From Flavobacterium sp. JAD_PAG50586_2 (GTDB lineage Bacteria > Bacteroidota > Bacteroidia > Flavobacteriales > Flavobacteriaceae): DNA of 64,000 bases. Every line of letters starts with the position of its first letter. Within the stretch, counting starts at the first letter, position 1. Shown here piece after piece: positions 7,770-16,996 of this stretch. The position numbers and the translations under genes were made by a program. The notes beneath the pieces are model-generated. The model made no database searches and was not told where the DNA came from. It saw only the letters and a program-made list of their open reading frames with translations. The stretch is taken from NCBI GenBank assembly GCA_023213215.1, contig CP096136.1, forward strand, positions 1,178,001 through 1,242,000, read 5' to 3'.

Positions 7770-10508
7770 ATGAAACTTAAACTAATTGTTACTTTTTTAC
7801 TTATAACTGTTATAGGTTTTGCTCAAAACAAAGGAACTATTACAGGATCTTTAACCGATAAGGATTTAAATAATGAGAGCTTGCCTTTTGCAAATGTTGT
7901 ACTAAAAGGAACAAGTATTGGAGTTACGACGGATGAAACCGGAAAATATTCTATTAGTGCTGAATCCGGAACCTACACTATTCAGTTTAGCTTTTTAGGA
8001 TATGAAACCATTGAGGAAAAAGTGGAAGTAAAAGCTGGTGAAACTGTTACTATTAATAAAGCATTGGGTTCGGGAAGCTACCAATTAAAAGATGTTGTTA
8101 TCCAGAATACGGTAAGCCGTGAAAAAGAAACTACGCTTTTAATGGAACAAAAAAAGGCAGTTGAAATCAAGCAAAGTATAGGCGCTCAGGAAATGTCGAG
8201 AAAAGGAGTGACAGATGTTGCTTCGGCTGTAACTAAAACAACAGGAATTACAAAACAGGAAGGTTCAGGAAACATTTATGTTCGTGGCTTAGGAGACCGA
8301 TATAATTCGACAACTATGAACGGGTTACCATTACCTTCAAATAATCCGTCAAAGAAAAATATTAAATTAGACATTTTTACTACAGATATTGTTGAATCTA
8401 TTGGTATTGACAAGACATTTAACTATAAGAATTTTGGAGATTTTGCCGGAGCAAACATTGATATTGTTTCGAAAAACTATAAAGGAAAGGGAATGTTTGA
8501 AGCTGGTTTTGAAGTTGGAATGAATACATTGGTAATTAGCCAAAGTGATTTTTACCTTCAGGACGGACCAAATTTCACTGGATTTACCAACAACACCTAT
8601 CCATCTGATCCTTTTTCTTCCTACAGTTTTAATACTAGTTGGAATAAAGAAAGAAAAACTCCTGTTAACAACTCAGTATTTCTTAGAGGAGGAGACACTT
8701 ATACAATTGGAGAAAATGGCAAGCTTGGCTTTTTTGCCAATGCATCCTTTGAAAATGAATATACCTTTAGAGAAGGAATTTCAAATAGTTCTATTAATGC
8801 GCAAGGAGTTCCGAGAAGAAGTTTCACATTCGAATCATTCAACTACAATACCAATACTACTTTGATGGGTAATATTAATTATAAAATTAACGCTAAAAAT
8901 AGTTTGCGTTTTAACACTATGCTGATTAATTCCAGTTCTCAAAAGCATGATGAATATATTGGGGTGATAGATATTTTTGATGCCGCAACAGAAGGTGGTG
9001 GTTTTGTTAGAAGGTCAAATTTTGACAGAACTACATTAAATGTAAATCAATTGTTGGGGGACCATAAACTAACGGATAAAATAAACTTTAATTGGGGTGT
9101 TTCCTATAACACTGTTGACAATATCGTTCCCGATAGAATGTTCAACACTTTTATTCCAATAGACGATAATAATATTTCTGTTTTACAAATATCTAACAAT
9201 AATAGCTCTGAAAACCATAGATATTATCAAGAGTTGAATGATGATGAATTGGCGGCAAATTTTGCTGTTGATTACAAATTCAAAAAAGATACCGAAGGAG
9301 AATATAAGGGAAAAGTAACTTTAGGCTACAGTGGCCGCTTTAAAACAGTTGGTTTTGAAGCAGTTCAATTGAATTTCAACGTTAACCAGTTGGTAACGCA
9401 ACCAGTTATTGATTTAAACAATATTGATGGGTATTTTAATCAAAATAGTATTGATGCCACTTACTTTGAAATAACTTCATTCAACGGAGGATTAACGCCT
9501 CAAACTTTTGATGGCGAACAGAATATTCATGCTGGTTTTGGAGCTATTGAATATCAATTTTCACCAAAATTAACGGTGATTGTAGGCACAAGGGTAGAAT
9601 CTGTTTATCAGTACCTAGAATGGTATACTAATCTGAATCCAAATGGAGAAAGCACTTATGAAAAAATTGAAGTAATGCCGAGTACTTCTATAAAGTATGC
9701 ATTGAATGACAAGCAAAATTTAAAGTTTGCCGCCAGTAAAACCTATACTATGCCGCAATTTAAAGAAAGAGCACCATTTCAATTTGAAGATGTAAACGAA
9801 AACTTTGTTGGAAATCCAGATTTATATGCTTCCACAGATTACAATGTTGATCTAAAATGGGAATTTTTTCCAAAAACAAGCGAACTGATCTCAGTGACAG
9901 CATTTGGAAAATATATTCAAAATCCTATTAATGAAGCAACTATTGCCTCAGCTGCAAACGATATCTCTTATGTAAATACAGGAGATAAAGCCATAGCAAT
10001 TGGCGGTGAGTTTGAAATCAAAAAAGTGCTTTTTGAAGTTGATTCGGATAATAAGGAGTCATTGACTGCAGGATTTAATGCTTCATACATGTACAATAAT
10101 CAAGATTTTAACAGTGATAAAGTTATTGATGAAACTGACCTGAATGTGTTTTTTACAGAAAAAGAAGGAAAACTAACAGGCGCATCTGATTTATTATTAA
10201 ATGGGGATGTCAGCTATTTTAAAGCATTTTCAAACAAAAGAGATTTTCTTGCGACAGTTACCTACAATTACTTCTCTGACAGGGTGTACGCCATTGGGAC
10301 AAATGCAAGAGGAAGCCTTGTTGATAAAGCTGTTGGCACCTTGGATTTAATCCTAAAATCTAACGTTAGTGAAAACATTGCTTTGGGATTATCTGTAAAA
10401 AACATATTAGACCCAACGGTTGAAAGGATTCAGGAAACTCAGGATGTTATCGTTGAAACCTACAAAAAAGGAATGAACATAAAATTCTCTGTAACCTACA
10501 AATTCTAA
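7770..10508 (+). CDS. TonB-dependent outer-membrane receptor
   Basis: 912 residues. A signal peptide (MKLKLIVTFLLITVIGFAQ) is followed by a carboxypeptidase-regulatory-like domain (about 22-105; FANVVLKGTSIGVTTDETGKY). The plug domain contains GNIYVRGLGDRYNSTTMNG and IGIDKTF. A large beta-barrel ends in KFSVTYKF with the aromatic outer-membrane terminus. A start at 7710 would put the leader across the operator and promoter and spoil the signal peptide, so ATG 7770 is preferred. The PhoBR-like pair, operator array and downstream lipoprotein suggest a regulated nutrient-uptake system, perhaps for a phosphorus source (inference only). Confidence 0.9.
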   Translation: MKLKLIVTFLLITVIGFAQNKGTITGSLTDKDLNNESLPFANVVLKGTSIGVTTDETGKYSISAESGTYTIQFSFLGYETIEEKVEVKAGETVTINKALGSGSYQLKDVVIQNTVSREKETTLLMEQKKAVEIKQSIGAQEMSRKGVTDVASAVTKTTGITKQEGSGNIYVRGLGDRYNSTTMNGLPLPSNNPSKKNIKLDIFTTDIVESIGIDKTFNYKNFGDFAGANIDIVSKNYKGKGMFEAGFEVGMNTLVISQSDFYLQDGPNFTGFTNNTYPSDPFSSYSFNTSWNKERKTPVNNSVFLRGGDTYTIGENGKLGFFANASFENEYTFREGISNSSINAQGVPRRSFTFESFNYNTNTTLMGNINYKINAKNSLRFNTMLINSSSQKHDEYIGVIDIFDAATEGGGFVRRSNFDRTTLNVNQLLGDHKLTDKINFNWGVSYNTVDNIVPDRMFNTFIPIDDNNISVLQISNNNSSENHRYYQELNDDELAANFAVDYKFKKDTEGEYKGKVTLGYSGRFKTVGFEAVQLNFNVNQLVTQPVIDLNNIDGYFNQNSIDATYFEITSFNGGLTPQTFDGEQNIHAGFGAIEYQFSPKLTVIVGTRVESVYQYLEWYTNLNPNGESTYEKIEVMPSTSIKYALNDKQNLKFAASKTYTMPQFKERAPFQFEDVNENFVGNPDLYASTDYNVDLKWEFFPKTSELISVTAFGKYIQNPINEATIASAANDISYVNTGDKAIAIGGEFEIKKVLFEVDSDNKESLTAGFNASYMYNNQDFNSDKVIDETDLNVFFTEKEGKLTGASDLLLNGDVSYFKAFSNKRDFLATVTYNYFSDRVYAIGTNARGSLVDKAVGTLDLILKSNVSENIALGLSVKNILDPTVERIQETQDVIVETYKKGMNIKFSVTYKF

Positions 10509-10511
10509 ACT

Positions 10512-10557
10512 TTACAATAGAATAACATTATTTACCATGATTTAACTATTTGATAAT
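10512..10557 (+). promoter_or_regulatory. Possible second, looser array of TAAC-like half-sites
   Basis: TTAC (10512), TAAC (10523), TACC (10533), TAAC (10543) and TAAT (10554) recur at 11, 10, 10 and 11 bp in the gap before the lipoprotein gene. The spacing is not exact and the DNA is AT-rich, so chance is a real possibility. It may be a weaker site for the same regulator as the array at 7670. Confidence 0.25.
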
Positions 10558-10630
10558 TATTAGAAAAACATTTGTAAAAATTCCGGAAGTAAATTTGCCT
10601 AAATTATTTAAAATAAAAAAAACAACAACA

Positions 10631-11782
10631 ATGAAAAAATTAATTTTATCTATGCTAGCATTGGCAGCATTATCAATCACTTCATGCAGCAGCGACTCTG
10701 ATGGAAATTCAGACAGTGTAGTAATCGATGCAAACAACTTTAAAGGTACATTAGAAAGTGGTGAAGAAGCTACTTTAGATCCTTCAAAAGTGTATTTGTT
10801 AAACGGTCCATTTATAATCAAAGATGGCGCTAAATTGACAATTCCAGCAGGAACAGTTATCAAAGCTACCGAAGTTTTAACAGGAGATACAAATGGCGTT
10901 AGATATATTGCCGTTGCCCAAGGTGGAAAGATTTTTATTAATGGTACTGCTTCAAACCCAGTTGTAATGACATCTAACAAAGCCGTTCCGACGTCAGGAT
11001 CTTGGGGAGGATTAGTGATTTGTGGAAAAGCAAATACTAACAAAGGAGGTTCTACAGGACAAACTGCTTCTGCTGAGGTATCTGAATTGACTTATGGCGG
11101 AACTGTTTCAAATGACAACTCGGGAGTTATCAGATATTTAAGAATTGAGTATACAGGATTTGCTTATAATTCTTCAAAAGAATTTAACGGATTATCACTT
11201 TTTGGAGTTGGTTCAGGCACAACAATTGAATACGTTCAAGCATACAAAAATGGTGATGATGGAATTGAATTTTTTGGCGGAACTGTAAACGGAAAATATT
11301 TAATCTCTGTAGATAGTGAAGATGATTCTATTGATTTCGCAGATGGTTGGGCTGGAACAGGTGAATATTGGTATATCAAAAATACTGCGAAAGCTGGTAT
11401 TGAAGGATCAAACAATGGAGATAATGGCGCTGCAACTCCAGTGACTAACGCTACCCTAAAAAACATCTCTATTGTAAAAGGAACTGGTGCAGGTTCTGAA
11501 CAAGCAATGTACGTTAAAGAAGGTGGTGGAAAATGGAATTGTCAAAATATTTATGTTGACGGATTTGCAAAAGGGATTAAAATATCTGCTACTGATGCTC
11601 CTTCAAATGATAATATCACAAATGGTTTTGTAACATTCAATCCAATTCAATTTGTGAATACTCCAATTGTATCAGAATACGCAGGAACAAACACAACATA
11701 TGTTACCCAAGGAAATAACACTGGTGCTGGAAACAGTGCCGGAACTCCATCATGGGCTGCTGGTTGGACATTAGGTTTATAA
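10631..11782 (+). CDS. Surface lipoprotein with predicted right-handed beta-helix
   Basis: 383 residues. Lipoprotein signal peptide with lipobox (MKKLILSMLALAALSITSC), then an acidic S/D/G linker. The body is built of short beta-helix turns (LTIPAGTVIKA, GKIFINGTASNPVVM, GSWGGLVICGKA, TTIEYVQAYKNGDDGIEFFGG, SEDDSIDFADGW). No catalytic site of a known polysaccharide lyase is recognised. It follows the TonB receptor on the same strand by 122 bp with no terminator between, so it may be the receptor's surface partner. An upstream in-frame start would precede the signal peptide, so ATG 10631 is chosen. Function unknown. Confidence 0.8.
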   Translation: MKKLILSMLALAALSITSCSSDSDGNSDSVVIDANNFKGTLESGEEATLDPSKVYLLNGPFIIKDGAKLTIPAGTVIKATEVLTGDTNGVRYIAVAQGGKIFINGTASNPVVMTSNKAVPTSGSWGGLVICGKANTNKGGSTGQTASAEVSELTYGGTVSNDNSGVIRYLRIEYTGFAYNSSKEFNGLSLFGVGSGTTIEYVQAYKNGDDGIEFFGGTVNGKYLISVDSEDDSIDFADGWAGTGEYWYIKNTAKAGIEGSNNGDNGAATPVTNATLKNISIVKGTGAGSEQAMYVKEGGGKWNCQNIYVDGFAKGIKISATDAPSNDNITNGFVTFNPIQFVNTPIVSEYAGTNTTYVTQGNNTGAGNSAGTPSWAAGWTLGL

Positions 11783-11802
11783 TTAGTATTATAGTAATTA
11801 AG

Positions 11803-11837
11803 ATATCCCGCAATTAATTTTTCGGGATATTTTTTTT
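11803..11837 (+). terminator. Rho-independent terminator after the lipoprotein gene
   Basis: ATATCCCG (11803-11810) pairs with CGGGATAT (11823-11830) around a 12-nt loop and runs into eight T (11830-11837). It closes the receptor-lipoprotein unit. Confidence 0.85.
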
Positions 11838-11865
11838 GGTACAGTATTTGAAATACTATTTTTTG

Positions 11866-11873
11866 TATATTTG
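11866..11873 (+). promoter_or_regulatory. -7 box of the small sorting-domain gene
   Basis: TATATTTG is a perfect match to TAnnTTTG, 19 bp before the ATG at 11893. A TTG at 11848-11850 is only 15 bp upstream, shorter than the usual -33 spacing. The gene therefore probably has its own promoter behind the terminator. Confidence 0.55.
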
Positions 11874-11892
11874 TCTTAACCAAATTGTTGTC

Positions 11893-12204
11893 ATGGCTAA
11901 AAACTACTTTTATATTGTTTTATTCTTTCTTGCCTTTTCTTTCAGCGGCTTTGCCCAGGATGGAAAACCGCAAGGCGAAACTTTAGGATTTTATCCTAAC
12001 CCTGTCAGCAATGGTAAAATCTACATTACTTCAAAAACTACTTTAGATAAGGAAGTTATAATATTTGATGTTTTGGGTAAAAAAGTATTACAGACTACGA
12101 TTTCATCCCGAGAATTAAACATCTCTTCTATTCCTCCTGGAGTATACATCATCAAAATTACAGAAGCTGACACTACTGCTACTAGAAAGCTAATTGTCAG
12201 GTAA
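11893..12204 (+). CDS. Tiny secreted protein consisting of a signal peptide and a T9SS type A sorting domain
   Basis: 103 residues. Signal peptide MAKNYFYIVLFFLAFSFSGFAQ, a linker of about 10 residues, then a complete type A sorting domain: LGFYPNPVSNGKIYI, VIIFDVLGKKVLQTTI, ISSIPPGVYIIKI and TRKLIVR. There is no cargo domain. Such C-terminal domains normally carry large proteins through the type IX translocon and are then removed. A free-standing one could be a decoy, regulator or anchor, or the remnant of a larger gene. It has its own promoter box and lies just after the TonB-receptor locus. Confidence 0.85.
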   Translation: MAKNYFYIVLFFLAFSFSGFAQDGKPQGETLGFYPNPVSNGKIYITSKTTLDKEVIIFDVLGKKVLQTTISSRELNISSIPPGVYIIKITEADTTATRKLIVR

Positions 12205-12278
12205 TTTAATAATCATTCGCTTTACTTTTATTTAATCATTTGTTTATACTCGTTTTTTTCAAAAATATAATTTGTCTA

Positions 12279-12286
12279 TACCTTTG
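12279..12286 (+). promoter_or_regulatory. -7 box of the first T9SS cargo gene
   Basis: TACCTTTG matches TAnnTTTG exactly and lies 22 bp before the ATG at 12309. No clear TTG is seen at -33. Confidence 0.5.
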
Positions 12287-12308
12287 TGTGACAATTAAAT
12301 GAAAAAAA

Positions 12309-14069
12309 ATGAAAAAAATTTACTCTTTATTATTACTATTCGTAATAAGCTATTCGTCCTTTGCACAGACTGTCTTTTCTGAAAATTTTGGAACTGATGG
12401 TACAGCAGCGTTCCCGTATCCTTTTATAGATCAATACACAGGATACCAAAACCCATCATCAATGTTCAATGCCTCTCCGACTGGCAACGGTTCTATCAGA
12501 GAATCCGGAACTTTATCGACTGGTTATGCAGGAGCTTCAGGTGAAAGCCATGTCTATTTAGGTGCATCGTCTTCGCCACAAAAACTACAAATTACCGGCA
12601 TAAATACTTCTGCATATTCTGCAGCCGGTCTTCAACTTTCTTTTGGGTATTTAAAAAATGTAGTTGCAAATGCACAATTAGTAGTAGAAAAAAGTACTGA
12701 CGGAACAACATGGACACCTTTAACTTTTACAGATAACACTACGACCGCCTGGACGTTGGTTACTATTAGTGGTGGCCAGATTCCTTCCTCTGCAACTTTA
12801 TCATTACGATTTACAAATCCGATTGTCGGTACTGCTCAAATACGAATTGATGACGTTAAAGTATTTAATGTTAGTGCAGGATGTGGCTTAGTATTAGGAG
12901 TACCTACTGTTTTGTGTAATGCATCAACAGGTGCAATAGATACTTATACCGCTACAATTCCATATACAGGTGGTACGCCGGGGGCTTATACAATTACGCC
13001 ATCTTCAGGAACTGTTGGCGGAAACAATCCGGCTACAGTTGCAGCAGGGAATATAGTTGTTTCAGGCATTACTGAAGGAACTAATTTCACATTGCATATA
13101 GTAAATGGATCTTGTACATACGATGCTAATGGAAATTCTCCTGAATGCAAACCAATCAATTCGCTACCTTATGTTGAGACATTCCCATATGCACCAGGTT
13201 CGTCATTAAGTGCTTCACAAAAATGGACTAATATAAATTCAGGTGATAATATTGTAGGTGCTTCTGGCAGTTTAAGCTATTCAGGAATGTTTTCCGCAGA
13301 CAATTCAGTTACGTTCTCAGGTTCTGGCATTGATTGCTTCACACCATTTACAAGTACTACTTCCGGAACTCTATATGCTTCCTTCATCATGAAGGTTACC
13401 GATTTATCAAATGTAACCGGAATAAATTTTCCTCCTGAAACTTATTTTCTTGGTTTAACAACTTCTACACAAGCATACAGAGGCAGGATATTCCTGAAAG
13501 TCGATCCTTCTTCCGGGAAATATCAATTAGGCCTTGATTCCGCATCGACAACTTCAAATTATGAGACTACTTTAAGAAATCCTGATGATGTAGTATTAGT
13601 GGTAATCGGTTATGATTTTGGCAGCAATGTTTACAACTTATGGATCAACCCTAACCTCGCTACCCTAACGCCTTCAACACCACCTTCTTTATCATTTAAC
13701 GCAGCTCAAACAGTAGATAATTTTGGAGGGATTATCTTAAGGCAGGACGGTGCAGAGACAACTCCTACAATGGTTTTTGATGAATTAAGGATAGCTACGA
13801 CAATCTCTGGTTTATTATCAGTTAGCCAAAATAATGCTATCGCTGGATTAAAAATGTATCCAAACCCAGTTTCAAACGGAACTTTATTTATCGAAACTGC
13901 TGCTAATGCTGAAAAATCAATAACTGTTTTTGACATATTAGGAAAACATGTTTTAAGCACTACAACTTCCGGCAACTCCATAAATGTAGGCACATTGCAT
14001 GCAGGTGTTTATATTGTAAACATTACTGAAGAAGGAAAAACTGCTTCAAGGAAATTAGTTATTCAATAA
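12309..14069 (+). CDS. T9SS-secreted surface protein, paralogue A
   Basis: 586 residues. Signal peptide MKKIYSLLLLFVISYSSFAQ. An N-terminal beta-sandwich-like region (about 20-190) ends in RIDDVKVFN. A middle segment holds repeated T/S/G-rich strands and a few cysteines. A second lectin-like region begins near LPYVETFPYAPGSSLSASQKW. The type A sorting domain ends the protein (GLKMYPNPVSNGTLFIET to KTASRKLVIQ). No catalytic motif is recognised. The whole plan recurs in the next gene, so the two are a tandem duplication. Secretion through the type IX system follows from the sorting domain; an adhesin or carbohydrate-binding role is only a guess. Confidence 0.82.
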   Translation: MKKIYSLLLLFVISYSSFAQTVFSENFGTDGTAAFPYPFIDQYTGYQNPSSMFNASPTGNGSIRESGTLSTGYAGASGESHVYLGASSSPQKLQITGINTSAYSAAGLQLSFGYLKNVVANAQLVVEKSTDGTTWTPLTFTDNTTTAWTLVTISGGQIPSSATLSLRFTNPIVGTAQIRIDDVKVFNVSAGCGLVLGVPTVLCNASTGAIDTYTATIPYTGGTPGAYTITPSSGTVGGNNPATVAAGNIVVSGITEGTNFTLHIVNGSCTYDANGNSPECKPINSLPYVETFPYAPGSSLSASQKWTNINSGDNIVGASGSLSYSGMFSADNSVTFSGSGIDCFTPFTSTTSGTLYASFIMKVTDLSNVTGINFPPETYFLGLTTSTQAYRGRIFLKVDPSSGKYQLGLDSASTTSNYETTLRNPDDVVLVVIGYDFGSNVYNLWINPNLATLTPSTPPSLSFNAAQTVDNFGGIILRQDGAETTPTMVFDELRIATTISGLLSVSQNNAIAGLKMYPNPVSNGTLFIETAANAEKSITVFDILGKHVLSTTTSGNSINVGTLHAGVYIVNITEEGKTASRKLVIQ

Positions 14070-14090
14070 TTAATTTTACATAATTCCAAA

Positions 14091-14117
14091 AGCCCCAACT
14101 AATTGGGGCTTTTTTTA
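14091..14117 (+). terminator. Rho-independent terminator between the T9SS paralogues
   Basis: AGCCCCAA (14091-14098) pairs with TTGGGGCT (14103-14110) around a 4-nt loop, followed by a run of T to 14117. Each paralogue therefore has its own transcript. Confidence 0.9.
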
Positions 14118-14152
14118 TACCTATTATTTATTCATTAAATGAAATTTGTCGT

Positions 14153-14160
14153 TATCTTTG
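14153..14160 (+). promoter_or_regulatory. -7 box of the second T9SS cargo gene
   Basis: TATCTTTG matches TAnnTTTG exactly, 21 bp before the ATG at 14182. It closely resembles the box of the first paralogue in sequence and distance. Confidence 0.55.
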
Positions 14161-14181
14161 TGTAAAATTAAATTTAAAAAA

Positions 14182-15915
14182 ATGAAAAAAATTTACTCTT
14201 TATTATTACTGGTAGTAAGTACTGTGTCTTTTGGACAGACTGTTTACACAGAAAACATGGGAACACCAAGTGGAACAACGCCAATTGCAACTAACGTTTT
14301 CCAAAACGGTGCACCTATCGTTTATTCAGGTACAGGTGACGTAAGAAATACTTTGATTTCTTCTGGATACAATGGTGCTTCAGGTGGCGGAAACGTCTTT
14401 ATAAATGCTGTTGATGAGTATTTTCAGATCGACGGTATCAACACTTCAACTTTTAACACATCTGGATTACAACTTTCGTTTGGCGTTAACACACCATCTC
14501 CTATAACGAATGTGTTGACTGTAGAAGTAAGTACAAATGGAACTGCATGGACACCATTAACTTACACACCAAGCTCAACTGGATGGTCATTGGCTACAAT
14601 TACTTCAGGAATACCATCTTCAACTACACTTTCAATTCGTTTTTCATCTGCGACAGCTCTTCAATATAGAATTGATGACGTAAGGGTTTTCAATTTAAAT
14701 GCTTCATGTACTTTAGTTTTGGGAACTCCTACTACTTCTTGTAATGATGCAACTCAGGGAATTGACACTTATACTACATCTATATCATTTACAGGCGGTG
14801 GATCAGGCAGTTACACTATTACTCCATCATCAGGAACTGTTGCTGGTACCAATCCTGGTTCTGCTGCAACTGGTACAATTATCATAAATGGTGTTAATGA
14901 AGGCACAAATCTTACTGTAAATATTGTAAGTGGTGTATGTTCATACCTAGCAATTGCAACTGCGCCAGAATGTAAAGCAATAAACCCGTTACCATACTAC
15001 GAGCCATTTGCTTATGCTGAAGCAAGTTCGTTAGGCACAAGCCAACAATGGTCTAACGTAAATACAGGAGACAACATTATAGTTGCAGGTGGTACTTTAT
15101 TACCAGCTTACCCAGGTTTAACGCCTAGCACTACTGGTTATGCAATTTTTGACGGAGCAGGAATTGATTGCTCTACTTCTTTTACATCAACAACTACTGG
15201 AACTGTATATTATTCATTCATAATGAATGTTAATACAATGGCAGGTGTTACTGATCCCAATGGTGGTTATTTTGCAACATTAGGTTCAAGCTCTAATAAT
15301 TTTGGCGCAACATTGTGGACAAAAAGAGTTGATGATGGCGTTTACAATCTTGGGGTTGAAACTAGAACTGATGCAGCAGGCACAACTTTTGACACTACAG
15401 GTTTAGTAGTTGGCTCAACTTATTTCGTTGTAGTTGGTTATACTTTTGGTGATAACGCATCTGATGATACTGTTAATCTTTGGATAAACCCAACAATAAA
15501 CGGCGCTCAACCTGCAGCAACTATTACAGATTCACACGCAGGGACAGATATAACTGCTATCTCTAACTTCATTCTTAGACAAGATAGTACAACTGAAACT
15601 CCATCTATGAATGTTGACGAGTTAAGAATCGGAACTACATGGGCACAGGTTACAAATGGTACATTGGCTACAAACCAAAACACAATTGCTGGTTTAAAAA
15701 TGTATCCAAACCCAGTTACTAACGGAACATTGTTTATCGAAACTGCTGCTAACGCTGAAAAAACAGTTACTGTTTTTGACGTATTAGGTAAAAAAGTTTT
15801 AAACACTACAACTTCTGACAATGCAGTAAATGTTAGTTCATTACATGCTGGTGTTTACATCGTAAACATTACTGAAGAAGGTAAAACAGCTTCAAGAAAA
15901 TTAGTTATCAAATAA
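14182..15915 (+). CDS. T9SS-secreted surface protein, paralogue B
   Basis: 577 residues. Signal peptide MKKIYSLLLLVVSTVSFGQ, nearly the same as in paralogue A. The domain order is the same: N-terminal beta-rich region ending RIDDVRVFN, cysteine-bearing middle part (SCTLVLGTPTTSC), lectin-like region starting LPYYEPFAYAEASSLG, and a type A sorting domain that is almost identical to A's. The N-terminal and middle domains have diverged much more than the sorting domain. ATG 14182 gives the signal peptide; the upstream in-frame start overlaps the promoter. No known enzyme motif. Confidence 0.82.
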   Translation: MKKIYSLLLLVVSTVSFGQTVYTENMGTPSGTTPIATNVFQNGAPIVYSGTGDVRNTLISSGYNGASGGGNVFINAVDEYFQIDGINTSTFNTSGLQLSFGVNTPSPITNVLTVEVSTNGTAWTPLTYTPSSTGWSLATITSGIPSSTTLSIRFSSATALQYRIDDVRVFNLNASCTLVLGTPTTSCNDATQGIDTYTTSISFTGGGSGSYTITPSSGTVAGTNPGSAATGTIIINGVNEGTNLTVNIVSGVCSYLAIATAPECKAINPLPYYEPFAYAEASSLGTSQQWSNVNTGDNIIVAGGTLLPAYPGLTPSTTGYAIFDGAGIDCSTSFTSTTTGTVYYSFIMNVNTMAGVTDPNGGYFATLGSSSNNFGATLWTKRVDDGVYNLGVETRTDAAGTTFDTTGLVVGSTYFVVVGYTFGDNASDDTVNLWINPTINGAQPAATITDSHAGTDITAISNFILRQDSTTETPSMNVDELRIGTTWAQVTNGTLATNQNTIAGLKMYPNPVTNGTLFIETAANAEKTVTVFDVLGKKVLNTTTSDNAVNVSSLHAGVYIVNITEEGKTASRKLVIK

Positions 15916-15937
15916 TTAATTTCCCAAGCATATCAAA

Positions 15938-15966
15938 AAGCTCTAACGAAAGTTAGGGCTTTTTTA
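15938..15966 (+). terminator. Rho-independent terminator after paralogue B
   Basis: AAGCTCTAAC (15938-15947) pairs with GTTAGGGCTT (15952-15961) around a GAAA loop with one T-G pair, then T to 15966. Confidence 0.85.
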
Positions 15967-15973
15967 TTTTCAT

Positions 15974-15981
15974 TACTTTTG
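15974..15981 (+). promoter_or_regulatory. -7 box of the LuxE-like gene
   Basis: TACTTTTG matches TAnnTTTG and lies 34 bp before the ATG at 16016. No TTG at -33 was confirmed. Confidence 0.45.
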
Positions 15982-16015
15982 CATTCATTTTCAACTTGTT
16001 TCAGAACCTCAATTA

Positions 16016-16996
16016 ATGATAAATCCGCAAGACATATTTACAATTTCATCGCACAAGCAATTTGAAAAAATGGCGTTGAAGGTTTTTCGTTTTCAACACG
16101 AAAATAACGTGGTGTATCGCGAGTTTTGTAACTTCTTAAATACAGATATTCAAAAGGTAAAATCTCTTGAACAAATTCCGTTTCTGCCAATTCAATTTTT
16201 TAAAAGCCATGATGTGCTTTCCGATTCAGAACCAATTCAGGAAACATTTACAAGCAGTGGAACAACCGGAATGATTATGAGTAAACATTTAATCACTGAT
16301 GTGTCGCTTTACGAACTAAGCTATCGGAATGCCTTTTCGGAGTTTTACGGCAATATCGAAGATTACGCCGTTTTGGCTTTGCTTCCATCCTATTTAGAAC
16401 GTGATGGCTCTTCCTTGATTTATATGGTAAAGGATTTAATAGAACTTTCCAACAATGAAAACAGCGGCTTTTATCTGAATAACTACGATGAGTTAATTTC
16501 CAAATTAGTTGAGCTAGACAATGCAGGTCAAAATACAATCCTGATTGGCGTTACTTATGCTTTATTGGATTTAGTTGAAAGACAAAAATTTCAACTAAAA
16601 AACACCATTATCATGGAAACAGGAGGAATGAAAGGCAAGCGTAAGGAAATGATACGTGAAGAGCTACACGAAATCCTATGCGATGGATTTGGAGTGGAAA
16701 GCATCCATTCAGAATATGGAATGACCGAACTTTTATCGCAAGCCTATTCTCTCGGTAACGGAATTTTCGAATGTCCGGCCTGGATGCAAATCCTAACCCG
16801 CGATACCGAAGACGCTCTAAGCTATGTTGATTATGGAAAAACCGGGGGAATTAACGTAATCGACTTAGCTAATTTTAATTCCTGCTCCTTTATCGCCACT
16901 CAGGATTTAGGCAAAAAATATCCCAACAATTCTTTCGAAGTATTGGGACGTTTTGATAATTCTGATATCCGCGGTTGTAATTTGATGGTTATTTAA
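16016..16996 (+). CDS. LuxE-like acyl-protein synthetase / adenylate-forming enzyme
   Basis: 326 residues. The segment [17 protein letters not shown] is the P-loop-like motif of the adenylate-forming (ANL) superfamily. [16 protein letters not shown] at the N-terminus and [17 protein letters not shown] near residue 240 are typical of LuxE-type acyl-protein synthetases. These activate an acyl group as an AMP ester and pass it to a protein or CoA. No lux reductase or luciferase genes are nearby, so bioluminescence is not implied. The 3' end overlaps tyrS by 8 bp. Substrate unknown. Confidence 0.75.
   Translation: MINPQDIFTISSHKQFEKMALKVFRFQHENNVVYREFCNFLNTDIQKVKSLEQIPFLPIQFFKSHDVLSDSEPIQETFTSSGTTGMIMSKHLITDVSLYELSYRNAFSEFYGNIEDYAVLALLPSYLERDGSSLIYMVKDLIELSNNENSGFYLNNYDELISKLVELDNAGQNTILIGVTYALLDLVERQKFQLKNTIIMETGGMKGKRKEMIREELHEILCDGFGVESIHSEYGMTELLSQAYSLGNGIFECPAWMQILTRDTEDALSYVDYGKTGGINVIDLANFNSCSFIATQDLGKKYPNNSFEVLGRFDNSDIRGCNLMVI

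Noticed and set aside
16016..16996. Bioluminescence gene (luxE)
   Set aside because: Only the acyl-protein synthetase fold matches; no luciferase or reductase genes are near.
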